Assembly: GCF_003002815.1 (NCBI RefSeq) | Contig: NZ_PVTF01000003.1 | Coordinates: 558,001-622,000 of the forward strand | Direction of reading: 5' to 3' | Source of the DNA: Umezawaea tangerina | GTDB taxonomy: Bacteria > Actinomycetota > Actinomycetes > Mycobacteriales > Pseudonocardiaceae | DNA: 64,000 nt | Shown: piece by piece, positions 54,535 to 64,000 of the stretch | Layout of the letters: the number at the start of each line of letters is the position of its first letter | Position numbering within the stretch: position 1 is the first letter of the stretch | Notes under the pieces: generated by a model | The model's database searches: none | Seen by the model: only the letters and a program-made list of their open reading frames with translations | Told to the model about the DNA's origin: nothing | Position numbers and translations under genes: made by a program

Positions 54535-55293
54535 CTACCTCCCGGCCTGCCGCCTGCGCACGACCTCGAAGCACAGCACGGCGGCGGCGCTGGCCACGTT
54601 GAGCGACTCGACACCGGCCGCCATCGGGATCGACAGCCACCCGGTCACGTGCGGGCGCACGTCCTCGGAGATGCCGTAGGTCTCGCTGCCCAGCACGAAC
54701 GCCGCCCGCTCCGGCAGGTCGGCGGTGTAGATCGACTCCTCGGCGCCCGCGTCCAGCGCGAACAGCGGGTACCCGTGGGCGCGCAGGTTCGCGGCGGCCT
54801 CGGCCGCGGTCGCGCAGCGCAGCATCGGCGCGCGGAACGCGACCCCGGCCGACGCCTTGACCACCAGCGGGTCCACCGAGGCGACACCCCGGCGCGGCAC
54901 CACGATGCCGTCCATCCCGGCCGCCGTGGCGGTCCGCAGGATCATGCCGACGTTCGCGGGCGTGGTGATGCCGTCGAGGACCAGCACCCCGCGCGGCTGC
55001 TCCGGACCCTCCAGCGCGAGGTCGAGCGGCAGCATCCGCGGCGCCACGACGTCGGCGAGGACGCCCTGGTCGTGCCGCCCGTTGCCGGCGAGGACCTTCA
55101 CCCGCTGCTCGGTCGCCCGCTGCACCCGCACCCCGCGCCGCTTGGCCGCGTCGAGGATCTCCCTGGCCGCCGCCCCGCGCGCCGTGTCGGCGAGCATGAC
55201 CTTGTCCACGTCCAGGCGCGGGTCGTCGAGCGCTTCGAGGACGGGCTTGCGGCCGTAGACCGTGACGAACTTGTCCTTGGGGGAGATTTCCAC
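54535..55293 (-). CDS. TrmH/SpoU-family RNA 2'-O-methyltransferase
   Basis: Methylates ribose 2'-OH of a tRNA or rRNA base with SAM. The 252-residue protein has an N-terminal substrate-binding domain (VTVYGRKPVLEALDDP) and the SPOUT knot with three motifs: VLDGITTPANVGMILRTA near residue 107, AAFVLGSETYGIS near 195, and IPMAAGVESLNVASAAAVL near 222. The target is not identifiable. The start is an ATG at 55293. Divergent from the kinase-like gene by about 65 bp. Confidence 0.88.
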   Translation of the reverse strand: MEISPKDKFVTVYGRKPVLEALDDPRLDVDKVMLADTARGAAAREILDAAKRRGVRVQRATEQRVKVLAGNGRHDQGVLADVVAPRMLPLDLALEGPEQPRGVLVLDGITTPANVGMILRTATAAGMDGIVVPRRGVASVDPLVVKASAGVAFRAPMLRCATAAEAAANLRAHGYPLFALDAGAEESIYTADLPERAAFVLGSETYGISEDVRPHVTGWLSIPMAAGVESLNVASAAAVLCFEVVRRRQAGR

Positions 55294-55358
55294 GACGTGA
55301 AGGGTGCCATGCCCGTTCAGGGGCTTGCATCGGCGCCGGGAACCATGAGGATCGTCAC

Positions 55359-56036
55359 ATGAGCTCGGGCGAGCGCAGCGTTGCGCACCGCGCCCGCCTC
55401 CTGGCCAGCGGTCAGGAGGCGGACGTCTTCCTGCGGCCGGACGGTCTGCTGGTGAAGCGGAACCGCGACGGACGGGACCTCACCCCGGAAGCCGAACTGA
55501 TGCGCTACCTGCGCAAACGCGGCATCCCGGTGCCGAGGGTCCACGGCGTCGGGGACGACGGACTCGTCATGGAGTACGTCCCCGGCCCCCGGATGTCGGC
55601 GGAGCTGGACCACCGGCCGTGGCGCGCGGCCGTGCTCGGCAGGCAGCTGGCCGACCTGCACCACCGGCTGGACGACGTCCCCGCACCGGACTTCCTGCCC
55701 GGCGCGCCGCACGGGGCGCTGCTCCACCTCGACCTGCACCCCGGCAACGTCGTGCTCGGCCCGGAGGGACCGGTCGCGATCGACTGGGCGTGCGCCGCCC
55801 GCGGCGACCGGCGGGTCGACCTGGCCCTGAGCTGGCTCGCGATGGCCGTCGGCAGGCTCCGGCCGGTCCGCCGCGCGGCCAGGTCGCGGCTGATCAGGTC
55901 GTTCCTGGCCGGGGTCGACGACGCCGTCCGGCAGGCCATGCCCGCCGCCGCGGAGATCAGGCTCGCCCGCCGCGACCGGGACCCCGAGGAGGTCAGGGCC
56001 GTCGAGGAGCTGGTGGAGCGGTGCCGCCGGTCGTGA
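55359..56036 (+). CDS. APH-like phosphotransferase of unknown substrate
   Basis: A 225-residue protein with a minimal kinase-like fold. The ATP-lysine is in GLLVKRNRDGR, a hinge LVMEYVPGPRMS follows, and the catalytic HLDLHPGNVVL and metal-binding AIDWACAARGD are near residues 127 and 144. It lacks much of the larger C-lobe of antibiotic kinases. It may phosphorylate a sugar, choline-like or lipid substrate. It is about 55 bp from the acyltransferase gene that follows. Substrate unknown. Confidence 0.8.
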   Translation: MSSGERSVAHRARLLASGQEADVFLRPDGLLVKRNRDGRDLTPEAELMRYLRKRGIPVPRVHGVGDDGLVMEYVPGPRMSAELDHRPWRAAVLGRQLADLHHRLDDVPAPDFLPGAPHGALLHLDLHPGNVVLGPEGPVAIDWACAARGDRRVDLALSWLAMAVGRLRPVRRAARSRLIRSFLAGVDDAVRQAMPAAAEIRLARRDRDPEEVRAVEELVERCRRS

Positions 56037-56090
56037 CCGGCGGCAGCGCGGTGTCCCGGCCGGTGCCGCGCGGCGGGCTAACCTGATCTC

Positions 56091-57473
56091 ATGCCCGATC
56101 GTCTGTCCGCGTTGGACGCCTCGTTCCTGTACCTGGAGGACGCCACGACGCCGATGCACGTCGGCGGGGTCGCGGTGTTCCGCAGGCCGAGGGCGGGGTT
56201 CGACTACGACCGCCTGGTCGAGCTGATCGAGCAGCGGCTGCCGCTGGTGCCGCGCTACCGGCAGAAGGTCGTGCACGTGCCGGGCAGGCTCGCCCGCCCG
56301 GTGTGGGTCGACGACCCGGACTTCGACGTCACCTACCACGTGCGCCGCTCCGCCCTGCCCAAGCCGGGCAGCGACGCGCAGCTGCACGACCTGGTCGCGC
56401 GGCTGATGTCGCGACCCCTGGACCACACCCGGCCCCTGTGGGAGACCTACCTGGTCGAAGGGCTCAAGGGCAACCAGATCGCGGTCATCACCAAGACCCA
56501 CCAGGCCGTGGTCGACGGGGTCGGCGCGATCGAGATCGGCCAGGTGATGCTGGACGTCTCGCCCACGCCCCGCAGGCCGCTGGAGAGCCTGTGGATGCCC
56601 CAGCCCGAGCCCAGCTCGTTCCAGCTGGTCGCCGACGCCGTCGCCGAGGTCGTCCAGCGGCCCGGTGAGCTGGTGGAGAACGTCCGCTCGGCGACCATGG
56701 ACACCATGGCGACCGTCGAGAAGGTCGCGGGCGCGGTCGGCGGCCTGGTGTCGGCGCTGCGCACCGCGTCCACCCCCGCGCCGGGCAGCCCGCTCAACGT
56801 CCGCATCTCGCCGCAGCGGCGCTTCGCCGTCGCCAGGGGCACACTGGAGGAGTTCCGGGCGATCCGGCGCGCGCACGGCGGCACGATCAACGACGGCGTG
56901 CTCGCGGTGCTGTCCGGCGCCATGCGGGCGTGGCTGATGTCGCGCGGCGAGGTCGTGTCCGCGCACACCACGATGCGCGCGATGGCACCGCTGTCGGTGC
57001 GCGACGAGGAGGGGTCAAACGGCGTGGCGGCCTACCTGGTCGACCTCCCGGTCGGCGAGCCGAACCCCGTGGTGCGCCTGCACCACGTCAGCCACGCCAT
57101 GCGCGCCCACCAGGAGTCCGGCCAGTCCGTCGCCGCGGACACGCTGGTCAAGGTGTCGGGCTTCGCCCCGCCGACCCTGCACGCACTGGGGGCACGCGCC
57201 GCCAGCTCGTTCTCGCGACGCCTGTTCAACGTCGTCGTCACCAACGTGCCCGGCCCGCAGGTCCCGCTCTACGCGGCGGGCGCGCGGATGACCGAGATCT
57301 TCCCGGTCGTCCCGCTCGCCAAGAACCAAGCCCTGTCGATTGGCGTCACGTCGTACGACGGTGGTGTTTACTTCGGTCTCAACGCCGATCGCGACGCCAT
57401 GTCCGATGTGGACGTTCTAGCTGCGATGGTCGAGGAATCCGTGGAAGAACTGATGGGGACGGTGTCGGAATGA
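56091..57473 (+). CDS. WS/DGAT-family acyltransferase with altered HHxxxDG
   Basis: A 460-residue member of the wax-ester synthase/diacylglycerol acyltransferase family. It starts DRLSALDASFLYLED, and has the C-terminal NVVVTNVPGPQVPLYAAGA and INDGVLAVLSG motifs. The active-site motif HHxxxDG reads KTHQAVVDG near residue 142, with Gln at the second histidine, the presumed base. Esterification of acyl-CoA with diacylglycerol or wax alcohol may be reduced, or the protein may bind acyl groups only. Its stop overlaps the DUF6912 start (ATGA). In the M. tuberculosis order, tgs3-like genes lie near this point. Confidence 0.85.
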   Translation: MPDRLSALDASFLYLEDATTPMHVGGVAVFRRPRAGFDYDRLVELIEQRLPLVPRYRQKVVHVPGRLARPVWVDDPDFDVTYHVRRSALPKPGSDAQLHDLVARLMSRPLDHTRPLWETYLVEGLKGNQIAVITKTHQAVVDGVGAIEIGQVMLDVSPTPRRPLESLWMPQPEPSSFQLVADAVAEVVQRPGELVENVRSATMDTMATVEKVAGAVGGLVSALRTASTPAPGSPLNVRISPQRRFAVARGTLEEFRAIRRAHGGTINDGVLAVLSGAMRAWLMSRGEVVSAHTTMRAMAPLSVRDEEGSNGVAAYLVDLPVGEPNPVVRLHHVSHAMRAHQESGQSVAADTLVKVSGFAPPTLHALGARAASSFSRRLFNVVVTNVPGPQVPLYAAGARMTEIFPVVPLAKNQALSIGVTSYDGGVYFGLNADRDAMSDVDVLAAMVEESVEELMGTVSE

Positions 57474-57973
57474 GGGTCTACCTTCCGGCGACCGTGGCCA
57501 TGCTGCGCGACTTGGTGGAGAACAACGAGTTCCGCCCGGTCGGCGGCACCGCGTTCGCCCTCACGCCCGCCCTGCGCGAGTCCTACGCCGCGGGCGACAC
57601 CGAGGAGCTGGAGTACGCCGCCATGCTCGACGCGGCGCGCGCCTCGGTCCGGCTGCTGGCCGCCGAGCTCGCCGACGACGACAAGGCGATGCCGCGCCGC
57701 GCGGTCGTCTCGGTCGACGTCGACGACGTGAAGCTCCGCCCCGACCTGGACTTCTCGGTCGTCAAGGTGTCCGGCCCCGTCCCGATGGAGCTGGTCGCGG
57801 CCATCCACCTCGACACCTCGGAGGCCGAGGACGCGGTCCGCGCCGCCGCGGAGGTCATCGACGAGGCCGACCTGGGCGACCCGGACGCCGAGTTCACCCT
57901 CGGCAGCGCCGAGGACCACGAGCTGGCCTGGTACGCCCGCCAGGAGCTGCCGTTCCTGCTGGACCTGCTGTAA
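57470..57973 (+). CDS. DUF6912 protein (Rv3231c-type)
   Basis: A 167-residue acidic protein beginning MRVYLPATVAMLRDLVENN and ending AWYARQELPFLLDLL, both ends conserved in Rv3231c. It contains FALTPALRESYAAGDTEELEY and DEADLGDPDAEFTLGSAEDH. There is no known enzymatic motif; it is soluble and cytoplasmic. The ATGA overlap with the preceding acyltransferase makes the two a coupled pair. Function unknown. Confidence 0.82.
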   Translation: MRVYLPATVAMLRDLVENNEFRPVGGTAFALTPALRESYAAGDTEELEYAAMLDAARASVRLLAAELADDDKAMPRRAVVSVDVDDVKLRPDLDFSVVKVSGPVPMELVAAIHLDTSEAEDAVRAAAEVIDEADLGDPDAEFTLGSAEDHELAWYARQELPFLLDLL

Positions 57974-57980
57974 CCGGGGG

Positions 57981-58367
57981 CTACATGCCCTCGGCGGGCT
58001 CCCACAGCTCGATCCGGTTGCCCTCGGGGTCCACGCACCACCCGAACCGGCCGAACTCGGAGTCCTCGGTCTGCGGCAGCACCTCGACGCCGCGGGCCTT
58101 CAGCTTCGCCAGCAGGATCCGCAGGTCGTCCACCCGCAGGTTCAGCATCGCGCGCTGCCCCGGCTCGCCCAGGTAGTCCGTGTTGTTCGCGAACAGCGCG
58201 ATGGTCGTGGTGCCGGGGTTGTCCTCGGTCGACGAGTCGACCCAGTGGAACGTCACCGTGCCGTGGTCGTTCATCGGCACGCCGAGGTTGTCCCGGTACC
58301 AGACCGCCAGCAGCGCCGGGTTCCTGGCACGGAAGAAGATCCCGCCGATACCCGTCACCTGCGCCAT
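57981..58367 (-). CDS. VOC-family (glyoxalase/dioxygenase fold) protein
   Basis: A 128-residue vicinal oxygen chelate protein: AQVTGIGGIFFRARNPALL and LAVWYRDNLGVPM in the first repeat, FGWCVDPEGNRIELWEP in the second. Glutamate of IELWEP is one expected metal ligand. Such single-domain forms dimerise. Substrate not known; may be a lyase or resistance-type binder. An ATG at 58367 is chosen since the longer frame adds non-conserved residues. It is convergent with DUF6912 with a 7-bp gap. Confidence 0.82.
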   Translation of the reverse strand: MAQVTGIGGIFFRARNPALLAVWYRDNLGVPMNDHGTVTFHWVDSSTEDNPGTTTIALFANNTDYLGEPGQRAMLNLRVDDLRILLAKLKARGVEVLPQTEDSEFGRFGWCVDPEGNRIELWEPAEGM

Positions 58368-58403
58368 GGCGCGCAGGTTACCGCGCGGTGCCAAGATGAG
58401 GAC

Positions 58404-60032
<1,629 letters not shown>

Positions 60033-60160
60033 CCCACGCCGCGGGCACCAAGCACGCGCTCGGGCGTGGGCAATCGGCGCTGGTGCCCTGTCCTGCGCGG
60101 GCGTCATCGGCTACCGCTTCGGCTCTGTGCCCCGCGTTCAGTGGTGTGGTTTAACAGTAG

Positions 60161-61219
60161 TTGTCAATCGCGATTGTGATAACGATCGGGGTGTCGATTA
60201 TCCGAGTGGGGAACTTGTCGAAGAGCCACCCATTCGCACCAACTTCAGTGACTCCTGTCATCTGTGCGGGTTACCCTGATCGACGCGGTTCGGCGTGCTG
60301 CGATGTGCACGTCTTCGACGCTGCTCCGGGTCTTGAAGGGGGTGTCGATATTCTACGGAAATTCGCTCCTTGGTTAGAGCGCTTCCTGGAGGAAGAAGGC
60401 GGAGTCGGGCTCGTCAAGGCCTCTTTGGGGATTATGGCGTTCGGCGCCGTCCTCAGCGCGTTGTTGGGAGACTTCGCGATTCGGGCCGCAGTACTCGTGG
60501 TTGTCGTGCTGTCGTGGCTGGCGTTGACGCTTGCCCTGCTGGCCAGTCGGAACAAGCTCAAAGCCAAGGTCGAGCTCCACCGCGGACTGCTGTCGCGCTA
60601 CTGCGACGTCATCTGGGATGGCTGGCCGACCAGGTTCCGCATCATCCGGTGGGAACAGGTCGCTGTCATCGAGGAGAACGGCGACACGGAAGAGATAATC
60701 ACAGTGCAAGCCAAAGTGGAAGGTGCAGACGCCCGGTTCTTCCGCTTACGGTTCGGTGCGGGGTGGGACCAGCCCGAGTCCTACCGGAAGAACGTGACGA
60801 CCGAGGTGCGGAACCTGCTCGTGGACGGCACCTCCGGTACAAGCTGGGATGTGACCTCGTACTGGCTCGACGACGGTCGTCTCAACATGCTTTCCCATTT
60901 CCACACGCCCGCGGAGGTCGGCAGCAGTGTCCGTGTGCAAATGAAATGGCGCTGGCCGGGCAAGAGCATTCCGCTCATGGTGCGGAGGCAACCGGACCTG
61001 TTCACGTTCAGGTTCGGCAACCCCGTCGAGTACGCGAGCTACCGGGTCATCCTGCCCAAGGGGTTCGACGCGCACTTCGACGCGGTCAACCTCGACCGCA
61101 AGAAGCACGACTTCACGATCAAGCGCAAGGACAGCACCGGCAGGCTGGAGGTCGAGCTGAAGATCCGCAACATGCCGATCGACGTGAAGATCGGCATGCG
61201 GTTGGAGATCAAAAAATAA
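60161..61219 (+). CDS. Orphan membrane protein of unknown function, atypical composition
   Basis: Up to 352 residues; the true start is uncertain (TTG at 60161, or a later GTG near 60305). One or two membrane helices lie around residues 90-125 of the long form (LVKASLGIMAFGAVLSALLG then AVLVVVVLSWLALTLALLAS). The remaining 230 residues are soluble, charged and end KIGMRLEIKK; WEQVAVIEENGDTEEI and HFHTPAEVGSSVRVQMKWR are visible, with no recognised domain. It is less GC-rich than neighbours, with many A/T-ending codons, suggesting recent acquisition. A palindrome CAATCGCGATTG (60165-60176) overlaps the long-form start and could be an operator instead. Confidence 0.65.
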   Translation: MSIAIVITIGVSIIRVGNLSKSHPFAPTSVTPVICAGYPDRRGSACCDVHVFDAAPGLEGGVDILRKFAPWLERFLEEEGGVGLVKASLGIMAFGAVLSALLGDFAIRAAVLVVVVLSWLALTLALLASRNKLKAKVELHRGLLSRYCDVIWDGWPTRFRIIRWEQVAVIEENGDTEEIITVQAKVEGADARFFRLRFGAGWDQPESYRKNVTTEVRNLLVDGTSGTSWDVTSYWLDDGRLNMLSHFHTPAEVGSSVRVQMKWRWPGKSIPLMVRRQPDLFTFRFGNPVEYASYRVILPKGFDAHFDAVNLDRKKHDFTIKRKDSTGRLEVELKIRNMPIDVKIGMRLEIKK

Positions 61220-61220
61220 G

Positions 61221-61254
61221 CGCCCGCCGGACCGGTGGTCGGTCCGTGCGGACG
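61221..61254. terminator. Strong bidirectional terminator
   Basis: Arm CGCCCGCCGGACCG (61221-61234) pairs with 61240-61254, with one bulged base and one G-T pair, 5-nt loop. Read on the minus strand it is followed by TTATTTTTT (complement of 61211-61219), a classic intrinsic terminator; on the plus strand it ends the orphan gene. Confidence 0.85.
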
Positions 61255-61661
61255 CTTCGAACGGCTGCTGCTACTTGTCGCCGTTCTCGCCGCCATCGGT
61301 GTGGGACATCGTGCTCCTTGTCGTTTTGCGTCATGGCTTCAAGGGATTGCCGACCTCGTCCCGACCTCGCGATGCGTCCGGTCACGCGCCGATGGCACAC
61401 GCGCACGGGTTTATCGGACCCGCCTTGTCGGCGTTCGGGGGTCCGAATCCCTGGAGTGAAGAGTTGGGCACATACGAGAACATCGCGGGACAAGGCGCAG
61501 ACATTACGCCAGCCGAGTGACCGCGGCCCGGCGAACCCGCCAAGTTCGCGGCTGTGTCGCCCCAACAGGCGAACCTGGCCCGCTGGCACCACCCTCTCCG
61601 CCCCCCACCGATGAGTTTCGCCTCCCGCGACGGTCCACATCCAGAACAGGGAGGTGTGGGG
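61255..61661. other. Intergenic region with a possible tiny minus-strand ORF
   Basis: No standard gene is seen in this 407-bp stretch. On the minus strand an ATG at 61309 follows AAGGAG at four bases and gives a 12-codon frame (MSHTDGGENGDK, 61271-61309) that ends just before the strong terminator. A GGTCCGAATCCC-like stretch near 61441-61453 resembles a tRNA T-arm, but no tRNA can be folded around it. GGGAGG near 61649 is the ribosome site of the sigma gene. Confidence 0.3.
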
Positions 61662-62582
61662 ATGGCGGACGACTTCATCCGGCTCTCGGACCCGTTCCGG
61701 CGGGAGCTGTTGGCGCACTGCTACCGGATGCTGGGCTCGGTGCACGACGCCGAGGACCTGGTGCAGGAGACGTACCTGAGGGCGTGGAAGGCGTACGACC
61801 GGTTCGAGGGGCGGTCGTCGTTGCGGACGTGGCTGTACCGGATCGCGACCAGCGCGTGCCTGACCGCGATCGAGAAGCGCACCCGCAGGCCGTTGCCGAC
61901 GGGGCTGGGGTCCGACTGCGACCCGGCCGACGACCTGGTCGACGGCGGCGAGGTGCCCTGGTTGGAGCCGGTGCCGGACGAGGCGGTGGGGGCGGACCCG
62001 GCGTCGATCGTGACGGAGCGGGAGACGATCCGGCTGGCGCTGGTGGCCGCGTTGCAGTACCTGCCGCCGCGGCAGCGGGCCGTGCTGATCCTGCGCGACG
62101 TCCTGAGGTGGAGCGCCAAGGAGGTCGCCGAGCTGCTGGACACCTCGACCCCGGCGGTCAACAGCATCCTGCAACGAGCCCGCGCCCAGCTCACGGAGGT
62201 CACCGAGGACGCCGTGGTCGAGCCGTCGGACCACGACCAGCGCGAGCTGCTCGACCGGTACGCGACGGCGTTCGAGGCGAAGGACATCCCGGCGATCGTG
62301 GGCCTGTTCACCGCCGACGTGGTGTGGGAGATGCCGCCGTTCAAGTCCTGGTACCGCGGCCCCGACGCCGTCGCCACCCACCTCGCGATCCGCTGCCCCG
62401 GCGACATCCGCGTGGTCCCCACCCGCGCCAACGGCCAACCCGCCTTCGGCCTCTACATCGGGGGCGAGCCGTTCAACCTCCAGGTGCTCACGATCGGGGA
62501 GAAGGGCATCTCGCACGTCGTCAACTTCCTGGACACCACGCTGTTCGACGTGTTCGGCCTGCCGGCCTCGGTCGCGCCGTGA
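61662..62582 (+). CDS. sigG: ECF sigma factor, SigG-like, with SnoaL-like C-terminus
   Basis: A 306-residue extracytoplasmic-function sigma factor closely resembling M. tuberculosis SigG. Region 2 has RRELLAHCYRMLGSVHDAED then LVQETYLRAWKAYDRFEG; region 4 has LPPRQRAVLILRDVLRWSAK then VAELLDTSTPAVNSILQRAR. A C-terminal SnoaL/NTF2-like domain (RYATAFEAKDIPAIVGLFTA, MPPFKSWYRGPDAV) replaces a separate anti-sigma factor. ATG at 61662 has GGGAGG seven bases upstream. The stop overlaps the next GTG by four bases. The stimulus is unknown. SigG assignment is by sequence; synteny differs from M. tuberculosis. Confidence 0.88.
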   Translation: MADDFIRLSDPFRRELLAHCYRMLGSVHDAEDLVQETYLRAWKAYDRFEGRSSLRTWLYRIATSACLTAIEKRTRRPLPTGLGSDCDPADDLVDGGEVPWLEPVPDEAVGADPASIVTERETIRLALVAALQYLPPRQRAVLILRDVLRWSAKEVAELLDTSTPAVNSILQRARAQLTEVTEDAVVEPSDHDQRELLDRYATAFEAKDIPAIVGLFTADVVWEMPPFKSWYRGPDAVATHLAIRCPGDIRVVPTRANGQPAFGLYIGGEPFNLQVLTIGEKGISHVVNFLDTTLFDVFGLPASVAP

Positions 62583-63112
62583 GCCACGTCGGCCTGCTCG
62601 AACGGGCCGTCACCTACACCCTGGGCTGCCTGCGGGCCGTCACCCCGGAGGCCCTGTCCCACCCGACCCCGTGCCACGATTGGGACCTGCGCGCCCTGCT
62701 GTGGCACCTGGTCGACTCCCTGACCGCGCTGCACGAGGCCGCGGCCGACGGGCACGTCCCGCTCGACAGCGACCTCGCCACCCACGACGACCCGGTCACC
62801 GCGGCCCGCGACCGGGCCCGCGACCTCCTCGGCGCCTGGACCGCCCAGGACGGCCGCGCGGTGTCCATCGGCGGCTGCCCGGTGACCACGGACATCGTGG
62901 CGCGCGCCGGGGCGTTGGAGGTCGCCGTGCACGGGTGGGACGTCGCCCGCGCGTGCCACGACACCCGGCCGATCCCCCGAGCCCTAGCCGACGAGCTCTA
63001 CCCCGCGGCACTGCTGCTGGTCAGCGCCGCCGACCGCCCGGCCCGCTTCGCCCCACCGCTCACCCCGAAGACCCCGGACGACCGGCTGCTGGCCTACCTC
63101 GGCCGCGGCTAG
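62579..63112 (+). CDS. TIGR03086/MDMPI-type DinB-like metal-binding protein
   Basis: A 177-residue four-helix protein of the mycothiol-dependent maleylpyruvate isomerase N-terminal type. HPTPCHDWDLRALLWHLVDS near residue 30 provides the first metal-binding histidine; ALEVAVHGWDVARAC near 120 provides another. Family members use mycothiol or act as metal-dependent transferases. Its GTG is fused to the sigma-factor stop (GTGA), so the two are translationally coupled, suggesting a product tied to the sigma response. Substrate unknown. Confidence 0.82.
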   Translation: MSHVGLLERAVTYTLGCLRAVTPEALSHPTPCHDWDLRALLWHLVDSLTALHEAAADGHVPLDSDLATHDDPVTAARDRARDLLGAWTAQDGRAVSIGGCPVTTDIVARAGALEVAVHGWDVARACHDTRPIPRALADELYPAALLLVSAADRPARFAPPLTPKTPDDRLLAYLGRG

Positions 63113-63148
63113 GGCGTGCACCGAAGTCCCGTTCGACGCACGCCCTAG
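63109..63148. terminator. Bidirectional terminator hairpin
   Basis: CTAGGGCGTGC (63109-63119) pairs with GCACGCCCTAG (63138-63148), loop 18 nt. It contains the stop codons of both convergent genes. Confidence 0.78.
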
Positions 63149-64000
63149 TCGGGGTGCTCCTCCAGCCCGGCCCGCGACGACAGCAGCCGCCGCAGCGAGT
63201 CCAACCGCCCCGCCGTGGCGGCGCCGGTCGTCACCAGCTCGTCCAGCATGCAGTCCGGGTCCTCGGGCGCCCCCAGGTGCCCGCAGCCCGACGGGCACTC
63301 CTCGGCCATCTCCCGCATGTCCGGGAACGCCGCCACGATGTCGTCCGGCGTGATGTGCGCCAGCCCGAACGACCGGATGCCCGGCGTGTCCACGGCCCAC
63401 CCGCCCTCGGGCAGCGGCAGGGCGACGGTCTGCGTGGACGTGTGCCGCCCCTTGCCGACCCCGCTCACCACTCCCACCGCCCGGTTCGCCCCCGGCACGA
63501 GCTGGTTGATCAGCGTGGACTTGCCGACGCCGGAGTGCCCGATCAGCGCCGACACCTTCGTCGCCAGCCGCTCCCGCAGCGCCTTCGGGTCCTCGTCGGA
63601 CCGCGTCACGACCACCACGAGGTCCAGCTCGGCGTACGCGGCGAGCAGCTCGTCCGGACTTGCCAGGTCCGCTTTCGTCAGGCACAGCACGGGAGTCAGC
63701 CCCCCCGCGTAGGACGCGACCAGGCAGCGGTCGATGAAACCGGTGCGCGGCAACGGGTCCGCGAGCGCCGTGACGATGACCAGCTGCTCGGCGTTGGCGA
63801 CCACCACCCGTTCGAACGGGTCCGTGTCGTCGGCGGTGCGGCGCAGCACGGACGCGCGGTCGGCGACCTTCACGATGCGCGCCAACGTGTCCGGCTGCCC
63901 GGACGCGTCGCCGACCAGCCCGACGCGGTCGCCCACGACGACCGGCGTGCGCCCCAGCTCCCGCGCCCGCATGGCGGTCACCAGCCGCTTCGGGTCGTCG
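63145..64000 (-). CDS. rsgA: Ribosome small-subunit GTPase RsgA (partial, 5' end outside window)
   Basis: A circularly permuted GTPase that checks 30S maturation. From the window edge the frame reads DDPKRLVTAMRARELGRTPV, showing that the gene begins beyond 64000. The OB-fold part is followed by G4 LCLTKADLASPDE, G1 LIGHSGVGKSTLINQ and G3 VDTPGIRSFGLA. The C-terminal zinc site is ECPSGCGHLGAPEDPDC, with three Cys and one His. It corresponds to Rv3228. A GTG at 63981 is internal. It is convergent with the DinB-like gene and ends inside the shared hairpin. Confidence 0.93.
   Translation of the reverse strand, partial: DDPKRLVTAMRARELGRTPVVVGDRVGLVGDASGQPDTLARIVKVADRASVLRRTADDTDPFERVVVANAEQLVIVTALADPLPRTGFIDRCLVASYAGGLTPVLCLTKADLASPDELLAAYAELDLVVVVTRSDEDPKALRERLATKVSALIGHSGVGKSTLINQLVPGANRAVGVVSGVGKGRHTSTQTVALPLPEGGWAVDTPGIRSFGLAHITPDDIVAAFPDMREMAEECPSGCGHLGAPEDPDCMLDELVTTGAATAGRLDSLRRLLSSRAGLEEHPD

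Noticed and set aside
61430-61460. tRNA fragment or attachment site
   Set aside because: A T-arm-like GGTCCGAATCCC stretch exists, but no acceptor, D or anticodon arm can be folded around it and no integrase is near.

Overview
The window is high-GC DNA with GTG and TTG starts, short overlapping operons and C/G-ending codons. WhiB2, FbiA/FbiB (coenzyme F420), MtrAB-LpqB, an arabinogalactan-type rhamnosyltransferase, a mycothiol-family DinB-like protein and a SigG-like ECF factor all point to a mycolata-related actinobacterium. Gene content and order suggest a Pseudonocardiales member (Saccharothrix, Lentzea or Actinosynnema type); that placement is inference. Much of the window follows the Mycobacterium tuberculosis wbbL-to-secA1 neighbourhood (Rv3265c to about Rv3228), so many calls rest on both sequence and synteny.

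Layout. 1-6883 is an envelope glycosyltransferase block: a GT2-GT4 fusion running off the left edge, GT2, GT4, GT4, a DUF4396 membrane protein behind a CsoR-like palindrome, and WbbL. 6867-13709 holds mannose-1-phosphate guanylyltransferase, a DNA glycosylase, the F420 operon fbiA-fbiB-NUDIX, an M50 protease and whiB2. 13785-24700 holds a large membrane GT2, an Rv3259-type protein, DUF3499, the mannose operon pmmA-Trm112-SIS-manA, a CDF exporter and an amino-acid permease. 24753-36967 is the most accessory part: a SUKH-like protein, an RmlB-like dehydratase with an altered active site, a four-gene sugar ABC operon, a divergent two-component system and a membrane hydrolase. 37112-51446 returns to core genes: sahH, a regulator, tmk, mtrA-mtrB-lpqB, a serine hydrolase, comF, hpf and secA. 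52367-64000 holds an Rv3235-type protein, several small enzymes and enzyme-like proteins, a TrmH methyltransferase, a WS/DGAT-like acyltransferase, pruA, an orphan low-GC gene, a SigG-like factor and partial rsgA.

How the genes work together. manA, pmmA and the guanylyltransferase form the route fructose-6-P to Man-6-P to Man-1-P to GDP-mannose, which supplies mannosyltransferases such as the GT4 enzymes nearby. WbbL starts the arabinogalactan linker. MtrAB-LpqB couples envelope state to division, and SecA exports proteins.

The most unusual content is a repeat family present in three clusters (about 5.16-5.42 kb, 34.1-34.4 kb, 51.6-52.15 kb). Each cluster is an array of tiny palindromes built on a GCGNAGC core with interchangeable flanking stems, closed by one long perfect or near-perfect stem-loop whose outer arms differ between copies while base pairing is kept. 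All three lie in the same orientation, downstream of a + strand gene, inside islands of extreme C-over-G strand skew. No transposase is visible. This is the best candidate for an undescribed system here. Coordinates of starts were chosen from ribosome binding sites and family conservation; all searches that could confirm calls remain to be run.
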